A DNA stretch of 64,000 bases from Massospora cicadina (GCA_022478985.1 JAKSZP010009620.1:16600-80599), one strand, 5' to 3'; positions 1 to 10,409 are shown, numbered from the stretch's first letter. Numbers and translations: made by a program. Notes: generated by a model not told the origin, from the sequence alone.

Positions 1-96
1 CAGCCCCCACCAAATCAAATACACATTAGCCCATCTAATTCTACCCCCACCAATCATAATCATGCTTGGAACACCTTTTGTATTCAAGCAGCCCAT

Positions 97-758
97 TTGA
101 CTCCTACCCACCCAAATTCAAACTCTATTCTTGTAAACCAAAATCCATGGAACCTATTGGCCAAGATTGATGAATCAGGTAACATTATCATGAGTGAGAC
201 TCCAGTCAGCCTCTCAGCCAATTTGATTATGGTTGGGCAAAATTTCATTTCTGATTTTGACAATACCCCATCCCCAAGCGTTTCACTCCTAAACCCAATG
301 CCACTCCTACCAAAGTGACCATCAGCTTGCCTTTGCAGCGATGGCCTCCCCCATTGCCCAAACCTATGCAAAGCAGTGTATTAATCTCTAACTCAATACC
401 AACTAGGGATGCACACACTCTACTACCCCTCTGAATTCCCAAAATCAGCATGCAGCAATATCTCAAAATTGTTTGTCGATGCTGAAGCTACTGTCATGCA
501 TTTCATTAAACTAGAGGAATTTAACCCATCTACTAAAACACCTGCCAAAGTATCTCCAATTTTGCCCACCTCCCTGATGCCCACATTCAAGCTGAGCATC
601 ACTTAGCAGAATTTGTTGAAGCTGTCTACTGCGCTACTCTAGAAAAAGAGGAGAAGAACTCACTCTACACCGCCATCCACCCATACTATGCTGAAGCCCC
701 AACGCCCTGGCTATCAGCTTTTATCTGCTTCTCCAATCATAATGACATTTCGTGGTGA
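97..758 (+). pseudogene. Unrecognised degenerate coding region, 3' part only
   Basis: Three consecutive open stretches in shifted frames read as one protein: 97-318, 409-606, and an uninterrupted run of about 60 codons from 573 to a TGA at 756-758. The last run is rich in Ala, Glu, Tyr and Pro, with a WLSAF...NHNDISW-type C terminus. The upstream part is Pro/Asn/Ser-rich and continues to the window edge, so the 5' end lies outside. I recognise no domain. It could be the tail of a LINE ORF1, a gag, or a host gene remnant. A T-rich stretch follows at 880-905. The frame breaks make it non-functional as it stands. Confidence 0.35.
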
Positions 759-1524
759 AAATAACTGTAGAAAACCCGCCTGACCCCCTCACCCTCTTCC
801 ATGGTGGGTTAGTGGTCTCCACACCCGCCTAGTTAGAAGTTTTTGTTTTGTCTTCCCATTCATTCTTCCAATCAAGTTCTATTGCTTTGTTTTAATTTTT
901 TGTACTGTCCATCCCCTGGTCAGCATACCTCAAAGAAATTTTAATTTTAAATTTTAAAAAGAAGAAATCCTATTTAAAATTGATGCTTAGTATTTGAAAT
1001 GTTCTAAAGATCAAAGTGAGCCAGACAGGAAATTAATTATAAGCTGGGTGCATCCAAAATTGTTAATGTAGGCTTTCAACCTATTTGAGCTCTTAGAACT
1101 CACCTCACTTGGATATAATGGCTGATGGAGGGTCAGTATCAGGTAGGACTAGTCCATTAGGTATAGATTTAAATATTTAACCCAATTAATGGGCGGGAAA
1201 ATATTTGCACCTTTCAGGACCCCTCTAACCCTATAAAATGGGGTGATCTCCGCCTAGGAGTGTTAATTAAACTGGAAGTGGCCTGGTGAGGAACCTAAGA
1301 CATACTCCCCTAATTCTGCCGAATGGTTGGTGCAACTAAACTGCCCAAACTCGTGCTAATTGCTTGAGAAGAATTAATAAAAGTGTTATCCCAATTTGAG
1401 GTGTTCCACCGAGGATTGAACAGGGTCTTTTGGCTGATATTTTTGTTATTTACCTCTAAAACGCTAATCTCATATATCAGACTTGTAATTGTTTAACATC
1501 TTTAGAACTGCATTGGCCACTACA
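759..1524. other. Non-coding AT-rich stretch with a TATA-like site
   Basis: No supported gene. A TATAAAATGGGG sequence near 1231-1242, followed by a GC-richer leader-like segment, resembles the promoter part of an LTR. I found no partner copy, terminal TG/CA pair or target duplication, so this stays unassigned. Confidence 0.3.
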
Positions 1525-1695
1525 TTAGGAAGGTTTGTCATCCAAACGCTGCTCAATGCACTGAAGCCAGTTGACCATACTGCCATGAAGGCCAGCTAAA
1601 AACTGATTCTGCAGGCTGAGATTATATAGTTGCCCAGACAGTGCTACAATATGATCCACCAGGGCCTCATGATTACAACGCAACTCATTATTGGT
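1525..1695 (-). pseudogene. Gag-like helical fragment
   Basis: On the minus strand about 56 codons are open to a TAA at 1525-1527. The peptide is Leu/Gln/His-rich with a heptad-like spacing (for example ALSGQLYNLSLQNQFL), similar in character to the N-terminal gag coiled coil of gypsy 5 at 59009-59209. A further minus-strand stretch up to 2036 is open in another frame. This is probably the gag remnant of an old gypsy element, but the assignment rests on composition only. Confidence 0.35.
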
Positions 1696-2121
1696 TTAAT
1701 ATGGCTCCAAGGCATCTTTTGTTTGAAAACTGCATTTAATTAAAGGAATAAGGAGAGGTATTGTCCACTGAAGATACTTCTACCATTGATTCAGATAGAT
1801 GAACAGACTTATTTGTTTGAATCAGTGGGCATTTTTTTAGTGAGAACCACTATTGAAAATTTGGCGCAATGAACTAAACACTCTGAAAGTTGTACAGGAG
1901 TTAACACCCACTGATACAACAGGAGAGCGATATTACAATTGTCATCCCTCAAATATTTCAATAACTTAAGAAAATAGAGACTAAAGCTCCTGGAATCACT
2001 ACCTTTAACATCTAGCAGAATCCTTCTACCATTCAACCTTTAGAATTTTTAGCCTGAAGAATTCCTCTACAGCTAACTACTAAAAATCACTTCCCCACTT
2101 TTCTTCAGTTTTCATTATATG

Positions 2122-3281
2122 TGTAAGTCCCATGGAACGTCCTCTTGGTGTCAATTGGGCCATTTTCCCATATCCAAGCAAGAAGGCACCGAAGAGGATG
2201 GCTGTACCCCTCATTACTCAGGGCGATCTCACTCACATGGTAGATGAGCGCTGGGTAACAGCTCTCCCACTTTGGATACCACTCCCGGTACCCACACTCT
2301 CTTCAGTAGAACTGTTATGGGGGATCAGAGAAATCTGCGCTGAGATCGCCAAAATGAATTTGATCATAACCAATTTGAGAGGCAATCAGCCCAATGCTCA
2401 TATTTTAAATGTTCAAAGAGTTATGAAGACTGATTTATTGGCTGGAATGCCTGATGGTTGCAATTTGGTTAACATGATGATTGGAAAAATCTCCCTCCTC
2501 CCAAATACATCAGGCATCACCCTCAATGGGCAGGTAATAGCACTGGACATCATCAATGAGATTTTGAAGCTTCCTATTGACAAATCAGGTGTTGCACCTG
2601 ACGACATGCTACAGACCAAATGAATGGTCCAGCGACTGAGCACGGGCGGGTTGGGCGTCCCAAACCCATTCCCAACCAAATGGGCCCACCCCTATGCGGG
2701 GTGGCCTTGGGGGATTCCTGCCGCTCATCGGGCTAAATGCCATCATGCCAACCATCAGAAACATAGCTGGGCCTTAGTTTGGATGTTTGAGGTCAAACTG
2801 TCAGTGACTTGGCCCAATGCCAAATTTTTTGATGTCAGTTCCCAGGGAACTAACCTGCCCATTTCTGAATAATTTGCTGGTTAGGTCAAATTTGTGGGAC
2901 CTGATCCCGGCTTGTTTTCCCCCAAATTCACTACTATTTAATTAGTTGCATCACACCAAAAAATTGTTGGTTGATTTTTCTTCCTTAAATTTTCCATTAA
3001 AAAACCTTCCCCAAATATTTAGTTTTTCATATATGTTGAAAATTAAGCCGCCTTATCCACTGACATTCTTGCACCCTTGGAGTTAATGGTCCTGAGCATC
3101 TGGTACTCTACCTTGTGCCTATATGAAATACTGGCTCACTGGCAGATATTGGTGGAACTCCTTTCCAGTTCCATATTTGTTATACCAAGTGCAGTGCCTC
3201 GGGCATTCTGGTTTGCCATTTGGGTGCTCTGGCACTCTGGCTGGCAGGCCAGTCTAATTCTTACTTGCTGTTCGCCTGACA
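2122..3281 (+). mobile_element. Solo LTR A1 (long LTR family A) with 5-bp TSD
   Basis: The element starts TGTAAGTC and ends TGACA, giving TG...CA termini, and is flanked by a perfect 5-bp direct repeat ATATG at 2117-2121 and 3282-3286. It aligns with A3 (48193-49565) and A2 (40577-42057) through most of its length, including the block at 2630-2870. No PBS, PPT or pol adjoins it, so it is a solo LTR. At 1160 bp it is about 210 bp shorter than A3, the loss falling in the downstream (U5) half. The upstream half holds an intact reading frame, listed separately. Confidence 0.85.
2132..2623 (+). CDS. LTR-encoded U3 protein, intact 163-codon copy (family A)
   Basis: This is an uninterrupted 163-codon frame starting at ATG 2132, ten bases inside LTR A1. 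Around residues 20-60 it has a basic PSKKAPKRM segment, then GDLTHMVDERWVTALPL, the signature shared by all the long LTRs here. A helical ELLWGIREICAEIAKM segment follows, and the tail ends GVAPDDMLQTK. The diverged A3 copy aligns over the whole length and ends at the equivalent stop (GVAPDGSLSTK). The frame is open upstream of the ATG almost to the first base of the LTR, so the start is uncertain. I recognise no known domain and do not know the function. No signal peptide or membrane segment is evident. Confidence 0.6.
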   Translation: MERPLGVNWAIFPYPSKKAPKRMAVPLITQGDLTHMVDERWVTALPLWIPLPVPTLSSVELLWGIREICAEIAKMNLIITNLRGNQPNAHILNVQRVMKTDLLAGMPDGCNLVNMMIGKISLLPNTSGITLNGQVIALDIINEILKLPIDKSGVAPDDMLQTK

Positions 3282-3286
3282 ATATG

Positions 3287-3533
3287 CACATCTTTTTGGC
3301 CACTCTCTGTCCCATCCTTTCAGCTGCTCAGCTTCTCCAACTTCAAATCTATAATCTCATTTTTAATATATGAAAGAATTTCCGTACTTCATCTAGATTT
3401 GAATCACTTGGCGTTGATTTACCTTAAATTGTATTAGATCATAAAATAATCAAAATCTGATTCCAGCGAATAACTGATGATCCGCCATCAATAATCTAGG
3501 CTTATTGACCAGTAATATCAAATTTCTCAACAT
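3287..3533 (-). repeat. Decayed LTR end of a gypsy 2-type element
   Basis: The segment ending near 3533 (CGCCATCA..., then CTTATTGACCAGTAATATCA...CTCAACA) matches the end of the gypsy 2 left LTR (10300-10341: CCGCCATCA...GCTTATTGTCCAGTCATATCA...GCGACA). Gypsy 2-like pol sequence follows directly on the right, as expected for the 3' LTR of a minus-strand element. The outer boundary is not resolved. Confidence 0.45.
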
Positions 3534-4880
3534 GTAATATACTATCACTTCCAGGAATACCTGTACATCCCATTTATTTGGGACTTTTCATGCAGTTAAT
3601 GGCGTCAAGCTTTTAGGGGTTGCAGTTGTATCTCTTGTGTGTTGATAATGTGGTTTAATTACTCCATTTGGGTCTTAGATAATTATTATTTGATAGGTTT
3701 AATTTTCAACTAAGCCTTAGCTATCCATCAGAATACATCCTCTAATTGGGTCAGATGCTGGGAAAAAGAAAGCAAAGCACATTGATATCATTAATATATA
3801 CTAAAATGCAGCTAACTTTAGGTTCCCTAATATATAGTCCTTAGTTTAATAATAATTGGTGGGTGCGTTGCAAAGACCCTGAGGCATATGAGTTAGCTGG
3901 ATTAGCCCTTGGGAGGTGGTGATTGCGCTTTCTCCTGTTTCACCTTAGGCAAATCATTATGCCAATAGTCACTTATAATATCTAGTGCAGTGAAGTATTT
4001 GGCAACACCAAATTGGTCAAGAGAATCACTGATTGTGGCACAGGGCAAGAATATTTTTTGTTGAAATTTTAGATAATTGATGAGAATTAATCACCACTCA
4101 GTTAGAACCATCCTTCGTTTTAGTGATAAATATGGGGCTAGCCAATGGAATGCAGGAGGAGATAATCATATCTTGCTGCAGCAGTTGATCAAGCATTTTA
4201 TTTTTTTAGTCCTAGTTGGTCCAAACCTAAGGGGGATACACCAATCTCTGATCAAGTATTTTCTGCACTACATTAGCTCTAAACTATCAAATAGATCTGT
4301 AATGTATAGGCCTGACATTGTTCTTTTCAATATATAATTCTGAATCCCTGTAGCATAACAAAATTTTTTTAGTCACTAATGGTAGTATCCAAGAATATAA
4401 TTTAGCAGCACCTAGGCTTAACATTTTGCTATGATATACCTTCTAGTTGTTCTTGGGAAATTAATAAACAAACATCTGACGCTTCTCTAGCAAACCAAAG
4501 TCCAAATAAAATTTCATAATCTATATCAGAATAGATTTTTCCATGAGGTGAAACATAAAGAGGGCCATTTGCTAATTTTTCTTTGCTGTAATTTTCTGAA
4601 AGGCTAAATTAGTTAGAAGGATATAGATCTCTAAGTGCCCAGAAATGAGTAATCCTAGGGCTACATTGAGTTTGAACTGTCATCTTTCCCGCAGGGTAGA
4701 TCTCTCTCTGTAATCCTTCCAGTAGGTATAGGGCAACCCAGTGCCCACATTGTTGTTCTCCCGGGAGTAACAAATAGCTATTGACCACTTGTAATAGAAT
4801 ACCCTGACTTTTGGAGTTATTAGTATGAGAAGACTTTTGGGCTTTGCCCTAGGTTAGGTGAGGCCTTGACTTACGGTTTG
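3534..4880 (-). pseudogene. Heavily decayed gypsy pol relic (RT and protease linker)
   Basis: The nucleotide sequence at 3555-3650 parallels the gypsy 2 RT/RNase H junction (12140-12240), with the same ...AATACCTGTACATCCCA... block. At 3958-4040 it parallels the gypsy 2 RT N-terminal part (12560-12640). At 4433-4600 a minus-strand frame (YVSPHGKIYSDIDYEI...) may correspond to the protease-RT linker. No frame stays open for long. It is an old copy of the gypsy 2/5 family, interrupted by a LINE tail at 4203. Confidence 0.45.
4203..4290 (-). mobile_element. 5'-truncated LINE 3' end
   Basis: The T-rich run at 4200-4215, followed by AGTCCTAGTTGGTCCAAACC and TAAGGGGGAT, matches the 3' end of LINE 1 at 30636-30680 (T run, AGTACTAGATGGTCCCAACC, CAAGGGGGAT). 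On the minus strand this is the last 60-90 bases of a LINE 3' UTR with its poly(A) tail, so the family has inserted more than once here. No target duplication is resolved. Confidence 0.6.
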
Positions 4881-4900
4881 TAACATGTTATTATTTTCTG

Positions 4901-5335
4901 TCATGGTTTAAAGATGAAATCATAATTGGGACCAACATTGATGACAAAGCTGCGTGTCAGAAGGCCAAGAAGGTGAAGTTGGTTGGCCTGCTTGACCTCA
5001 AGCATACTTTAGATCAACGCTGGGTTAAGGCGATGTATGCCCAGGTTGGTCCTAGGGATGCAAGAGAAGTTTTGCCCTGTATAGCAGATGGAGCGTTAAA
5101 ACGAACTATCTTTATGATTAACAAAAATGGTTCACTTTAGTTTCTCAATGAATGGGGTCTCGGAACCCATTCAGTTTTCAAAATTTCCGACTCAGGTCAG
5201 CCTCTCCTACAATCAATAACCCAAGTTCAGTTAATTACCAAGTACAGTTTATTATCCAATGGAAGCGTGCGCCTATTGGTGCACCTTGGCTTAGACCCAC
5301 TCCCCTTAATTGATTGTTTGCCTGATTTAACTTAA
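4901..5335 (+). pseudogene. LTR-encoded U3 protein, family C copy C1
   Basis: Reading from codon TCA at 4901, the frame runs about 145 codons to a TAA near 5333 with a single internal stop. It contains KKVKLVGLLDLKHTLDQRWV, then AMYAQVG, and a Gly/Leu-rich C-terminal part with two NGS[LV]-type repeats. The internal TAG corresponds to a Trp codon (TGG) in copy C2, while C2 has its own different stop. The ancestor was therefore probably open. The function is unknown. Confidence 0.5.
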
Positions 5336-5602
5336 ATCCCAATTCTCAAGACAAATCTCTCTTGTTAGTCGACTTCCCTTATAAATAAAACCCCCTGCTA
5401 GTACACCTTTTTAAGTATGTTATCTTAAACCTGTGAATGGACCTCTTTGAGGAGGTCTTGTGCAACGTCAACATCTATTTGTAACAATAGTAAATCTTTC
5501 CGACCACGCATCATTGGGCCTCCTGGTTCCCTCCAGCCTGGGTCGCCTATCCACTACCAATATTAGCACCGCAAGGTTCTATTTTGGGGTTTTCCTCTAC
5601 TG

Positions 5603-5752
5603 ATGACTATCCCCAAAATAAGTTGCTGCAGCTCTAGCACCCTCTGTATGGATCTTGTATCTACACTAATAACAACTAGTTCCCTGGCGTTTTCCCTGTG
5701 CACCATGCACTACCACGCTGGGAACAAGAGAGTTATAGACACTTTCCTTACA
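5603..5752 (+). pseudogene. LTR-encoded U5 hydrophobic segment, copy C1
   Basis: A frame opens with an ATG at 5603 and encodes a hydrophobic run (LVSTLITTSSLAFSLCTMHY), then a basic stretch and VIDT, crossing the LTR end and closing at 5884 outside it. Copy C2 preserves the same ending (SLELALCTMHYHAWNRRVVD). The position and pattern correspond to the predicted membrane segments in the U5 halves of families A and B. It could be a transmembrane anchor, but that is inference. Confidence 0.4.
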
Positions 5753-6473
5753 TTAGTCTACCAACCTCTTTACTTTATATGCATGAACTTTTTTCCATGT
5801 GGGAATTTCACAAAGTGCAAACGGTGTGCTCCAGCTTTTAGTCATGGAAGCGGTGGAGCTCACCACTGTTTACTCTTTTCCTAAAGGTTGGAGCATCTCG
5901 GTATTATTTTTGCTACCTCTGACTGAAAAGTAACCACCCTTCTTGCTTGTACCTGATGGATATGGATGCTTTATGGTCTGAGAGTCAAGATTTTCCAACT
6001 TTACACTGAAAATAATAAAGTCAATTAAAATGAACTGGGTTTTCCTAAGTACCATGTTTGGATTGTGTAGACAGTATCCTCAAAGGTGGGCCTGGGGGTG
6101 ATGGCCTTGGATAAGGTCGCACAACCCATTGCTAAAATGGGAATGGGGTCATTCATGACCAAAAACGCGTTTTTAATGGTATTTCCATATTTACAACCAA
6201 ACCATATTTACTCCCTTATGGCTCAGATATGGACCCTATTTCTGTGTATCAAATTACCCCAGAGAACCCACGCTTGATCACCAAAAAGATCCGTGAAACC
6301 CAGGAGGAGGAGAAGAAGCTAAAATTACAATATAAAAACATTTATGCAGTTGCTGAAGATATTGTGGGATATGTGGATTCAGTATTAAGAGTAGCCAAGT
6401 ATCCCTTTCCATTCTCTGATTCAGAAATGTACCCTGGGGTCAGGGTAGAACTGAAGAAGAGTTTGGCGGTGAA
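5753..6473 (+). pseudogene. Gypsy 1 leader and rudimentary gag
   Basis: This 720-bp stretch between the 5' LTR and protease should hold the PBS, leader and gag. I see no TGG-initiated PBS right after the LTR, no CCHC knuckle and no capsid homology. An 88-codon frame at 6229-6495 is Lys/Glu-rich (KKIRETQEEEKKLKLQY) and could be a gag remnant. A typical chromovirus gag is several hundred residues, so most of it is missing. Confidence 0.4.
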
Positions 6474-6870
6474 GTGTTGGCATTGTCTGCTATGAATAAA
6501 GATCATTCGGGGTATTGTTTGCTAACTTCCACCCTTCCATCCCCTTCAGGTAAAATTAGCACTACTATCTTGGTGGATACTGGAGCCTCAGAGAATTTCA
6601 TTGAACAAGATCTAGCCTACTACTTTTTGAGCTTAGTTACTTGTCAGGTGGTATGGTTAGTGGAGGGGCTTCTCAAGTATTCCCACCCTGAAGGTACTAG
6701 GGTTAGTGGATTATCAAGTGGGCAAGTATCTTTTGACGGACCTTTTCTAAGCTATTAAAAACCCTTTTGTACCACATTATTTTGGGAGTGGAATGGTGTC
6801 AAAAGTTTGACGTCAGGACCAACTTGAGAGACAATACCTTATCCCTAACATTAATGAATAGTCGTACATT
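6474..6870 (+). pseudogene. Gypsy 1 protease
   Basis: The active-site motif LVDTGASENFI lies at about 6570-6605, with the catalytic Asp retained (D-T-G). About 60 codons later, after one frame change, HIILGVEWCQKFDV matches the usual C-terminal LG-x-x-W segment of gypsy proteases. The upstream sequence (GEVLALSAMNKD) is probably the end of gag. Stops after 6758 break the link to RT. Confidence 0.7.
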
Positions 6871-7019
6871 AATTATTCCTTTGTCTGAGGCGAACTTCCA
6901 GGGCGATTTGCCTCACTAGCCCAATATCCACAACCTCAGTCTCGCTCCATTGTTGTAGCCCTCACTGTAGGTACCTTTACCTTATTTTTTGAAAGGTTTG
7001 GAATCTTCATTTGATGCAG

Positions 7020-8340
7020 CTTCAGCCGATGAATTACCTGCTCATTCATAGTTTGATTGTGAGCTCAAGCTCACAGTTCATCTGGTGCATATATCTTCTC
7101 TTAATTACCCTTTGACTGTACGGGAGGAAGAAGAATTAGATGTGTGGGTTAAGGATCAGTTAGGCAAAAGCGCGATTTTTCAGCTTACCTCCCCTGTATG
7201 CTACCCACTTCTCTTTGTGGAGAAAGCTGATGGAACTTTACACCCGTGCATAAATTATGGGAACCTAACCAATTTTACTGTACCACATCCTTACCCCATC
7301 CCTTTGAATGCACAGATTTCGCGCTATTTGGAGAAGGCTAAAGTCTTCTCCAAACTGGATTGCCTCAATGAGTTCAATAAGATCTGTATTATGAAAGGAC
7401 AGGAGTGGTTAACCGCATTCTGTACCAAAAAAGGGATTTTACAGTTTTGGGTCATGCCCTTTGGGCTTAAGAATGCCCTGCTATTTTTCAACGCCACATT
7501 GATACAGCGTTGGGGGACTTGTTAGGGGTATGAGCGGTTGCTTACATGAATGATATTTTGGTGTTTTACCCTGATCATAAGTCCCATAAAGTATACCTTC
7601 AGCAAGCGGTGGAGAGGCTAAAGACAGCCAGCCTTACACCGAAGATCAGCAAGTGTGATTTTTTTAAGTCCCAGGTCATCTTTCTGGGCAACGTCGTGTT
7701 TGACCAAGGAAACATGATAACTCCAATTAAGGAGAAGGCAATTTGTGAGTGGCCTACCCCAACTTGAGTCAAGAAATTGAGAAATTTGTTGGGGACGTGT
7801 ACGTTCCTCAAGAAGTTCACACCAAAGCTGTCTGAGGTGGCGGCGCCCTTTTATAAGGCAAATGGTGCAAAAGTGCTTCAGTGGTCACCCGTTTTGGAGG
7901 ATGCTTTCCAAGCAGTAAAGTGCACCCTGTTGTCAACGTCCGTCCTTCGCCATGTAGATCCTGATAATGAGTTCATTGTGTCTACTGATGCCTCCAACTT
8001 CGCCACAGCGGCTGCCTTATTAAAAATAGGTGAAGATGGTATAGAGCATATGGTAGGACATTTTTAAGGAAGATGTCTCTGCCTATGTTAAACTACGCCG
8101 TTTATGACAAAGAGTCATTAGCAGTGGTGGAGGCGTTGATTATTAACACCATCACTTGCATGGCTCTTCCCAACATTTCTGCATATGTACAGATCACCGT
8201 GTTTTACTGTACTACCATGCATCTCATGTCTTAAATCCACGGCAGACCCATTGGCATGAGACCCTTACCCAATTTGCACTTTCTTATGAGTTTACCAAGG
8301 GCAAGGAGAATGGGTTGGCGGATGCTTTGAGCCGCAATCC
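7020..8340 (+). pseudogene. Gypsy 1 reverse transcriptase and RNase H
   Basis: RT runs from about 7020 to 7767: PVCYPLLFVEKADGTLHPCI, then PHPYPIPL, FSKLDCLNEFNKI, and VMPFGLKNALLFF. The catalytic YxDD box reads YMNDILVF at 7543-7563, so its first Asp has become Asn. RNase H follows at 7777-8067 (FIVSTDASNFATAAALL) and ends with NGLADALSRNP near 8310-8337. Frame changes occur near 7525, 7767 and 8067. The missing catalytic Asp alone would inactivate it. Confidence 0.8.
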
Positions 8341-9480
8341 TGCATTAGCTCCCGATCCAAAGGAGGTAGAGGTTCATATTACCCAGTTTATGATTCCACC
8401 TGGTAAGATTGTGTCTCAACTTCCCTCTTCCCTGGCCAACAGGCCTGAACTCGCTCCTCTGGAAAATTTAAGAGAATACAGTATGTTCATAAAGGTAGTC
8501 CTTTCTCAGCCATTATCAGCTTATTATACAATGATCCTTAACAAGAGCGTACTGAATAAAGAGGATCTAACCAGGAGTTATCACGTAAAGGATGAGATGG
8601 TGTGGTTTCAGGGGCGCCTATGGGTTCCTGCTGGGCCCCTTCTCCTAGAAATCATATGGGACCATCATGACGGAATCACCATTGGCCATCCTGAGAAAGC
8701 AAAGACTTTGGAGCTAATTTGACTCACATACAATTGGAAGGGCTCACCCACGCAGGTGGGCAGGTATTGTAGAGAGTGCTTGATCTGCAATCAAATGAAA
8801 CCAAATTGACAAACACTAGTAAGGTTGTTGGTACCAGTTCAAATGGCTGAAGGACCTTGGTCTTCCCTATTAGTAGATTTCATTGTGGAATTAACTGTCT
8901 CTGATGGTTATGATGCCATAATGGTAGTGGTGGACCGTTTTACAAAGTTCTCCCACTTTATTCCCTGCAGAACTACAGTAATAGCAGCTGAGATGGCTAG
9001 GTTCTTCGTCACCCATGTGTTTGCGCTTCAAAAAGTCACCCAAGAAATTATAAATGATTTAAAACCACAGTTTACCTCAGTCTTTTGGGAAGAGTTGTGT
9101 CAGACTCTTCAGATTCGTCCCTGCCATTCAACTGACTATCACCTTCAATCAGATGGGCAGACTGAATGTGTGAACCAGTGCTTAGACAGTTTCTGTGGTG
9201 TTACACTGCCGCAGATCATTCAGATTGTGTTCACCTTCCTATGGCCCAGTTTGCCTACAATAACACTGTGCATGCTTCTATCAGTTGTTTCCCATTTTTT
9301 GCCAACCATGGTTTCAACCTCGCCTTCAACATGGAGCACATTTGTGGATTTAAAGTTGAAGTGGTGGTGGACTTTGCTTTTTACTAATAAGGAAGTACAC
9401 CATGGGGTTTCAAAAAGTTTGAAGCCGCAATGCAAATATTTAAGGAGAACCCTGATGGTGATAGACGAGTGGGTTTAGCG
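8341..9480 (+). pseudogene. Gypsy 1 integrase
   Basis: The N-terminal zinc finger is visible as DHHDGITIGHPEK (8660-8700) and, after a frame change, RYCRECLICNQMKP (8764-8803), giving HHCC. The catalytic core shows D (SLLVDFI, about 8870), D (NDLKPQFTSVFW, about 9055) and E (DGQTECVNQ, about 9155), all retained. A frameshift follows, and the core continues in another frame at 9166-9387 (LPMAQFAYNNTVHASI). The integrase was full-length once but is now in at least three frames. Confidence 0.8.
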
Positions 9481-9846
9481 TATAAAGAAGGAGATTTTGT
9501 GTCTATTGATGATTGAAACATTTTTATCAAGAAGCCACGCAAAAGCTGGGACCAAAGGGGAATGGCCCTTATTGCGTTGTTAGAAAGGTGGGCCACGCTT
9601 CATATCAGTTAGATCTTCCCTCTTCGTTCAGATCTTTTCTATCTTTCATAAGAGCAAATTGATGCTGTTTGAGGGCCCTCACAAGAGACTACTGAGGTTT
9701 ATCTTATGGATGGGAAACCGGAGTGGGAAGTGAAAGAAATATTAGCCTCCCACAGAGTAAAAAGAAGACTTGAGTACCTGGTATACTGGAAGGAATTTGA
9801 TGCAACGGAAAACTGTTGGGTACCAGAGCGTGACTGCTCACATGCC
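9481..9846 (+). pseudogene. Gypsy 1 integrase GPY/F module and chromodomain, first part
   Basis: At about 9530-9640, in the frame with WDQRGNGPYCVVRKVGHASY, there is a GPY/F module, followed by QLDLPSS. From 9706 the frame EWEVKEILASHR then LEYLVYWKEFDATENCWVPE is a clear chromodomain with its aromatic residues (Y, W, W). It is cut at 9846 by the left LTR of gypsy 2; the remainder is at 15681-15769. Open frame continuing past 9846 is LTR sequence, not chromodomain. Confidence 0.8.
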
Positions 9847-10341
9847 TGTTATAAAATTGGAGATATCCAAGAGATAAGCCGGTGGATTTTCACAGGGTTC
9901 AACCCACTGAGCAAGTAGGAACAACGATATGATGATTGTTGCCCTCGGAAAAACAAAATAAACTTACAAATAAATATGGAGCACTAGCTCCCGCTACTTC
10001 TTTTATTTAATATACTTAATATTGTGGATTCTTCCTATTACACTTACTCTCAACTTACTTAACAACCAACCTTTGATCATCTCATCTCACCTATATTGTA
10101 GTGACTTCAGATGCTACCATTTATAAAGCTTAGTAATTTAATTCGCTATATCTGATTGGCTCCATCAAACTGTCATTCATTAATTTCGCCATCTCCTAAT
10201 TTAAGGCAATTTCTCAATAACCTAATATTGCCTTATGTCAAGGCGTATAATTAATTGATACTCATAGTAAACTCAACGGATACAATTTATTCCGCCATCA
10301 CAACTGAGGGCTTATTGTCCAGTCATATCAGAATCGCGACA
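9847..10341 (-). repeat. Gypsy 2 left LTR (3' LTR)
   Basis: It begins TGTTATAAAATTGG and ends ATCGCGACA on the plus strand, closely matching the right LTR at 15187-15680. The adjoining TTATCCCCCCTTTTGACTGG at 10342-10361 is the complement of a polypurine tract, confirming minus-strand orientation. The last codons of an apparent chromodomain frame, up to 9918, fall inside this LTR. Confidence 0.85.
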
Positions 10342-10409
10342 TTATCCCCCCTTTTGACTGGATGATAAGGCTCCTATTGCATATATGCACGGAGGAACTT
10401 CACATGTAC

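Larger units (their letters stand above)
4899..5752 (+). repeat. Gypsy 1 5' LTR (C1)
   Basis: About 854 bp, starting TGTCATGG and ending CTTACA, clearly homologous along its length to the 3' copy at 15843-16698. A TATAAATAAAACCCC box near 5381-5395 is a plausible U3 promoter and lies at the same place in the 3' LTR (AAATAAATAAAGCCCC). The U3 half carries a coding-like frame (4901-5335). The U5 half carries a second one with hydrophobic runs (about 5603-5752). Confidence 0.8.

Noticed and set aside
9847..9918. Extension of the chromodomain frame to a stop at 9918
   Set aside because: From 9847 on the sequence is the gypsy 2 LTR, shown by its copy at 15187-15680. The real chromodomain end is at 15681-15769.
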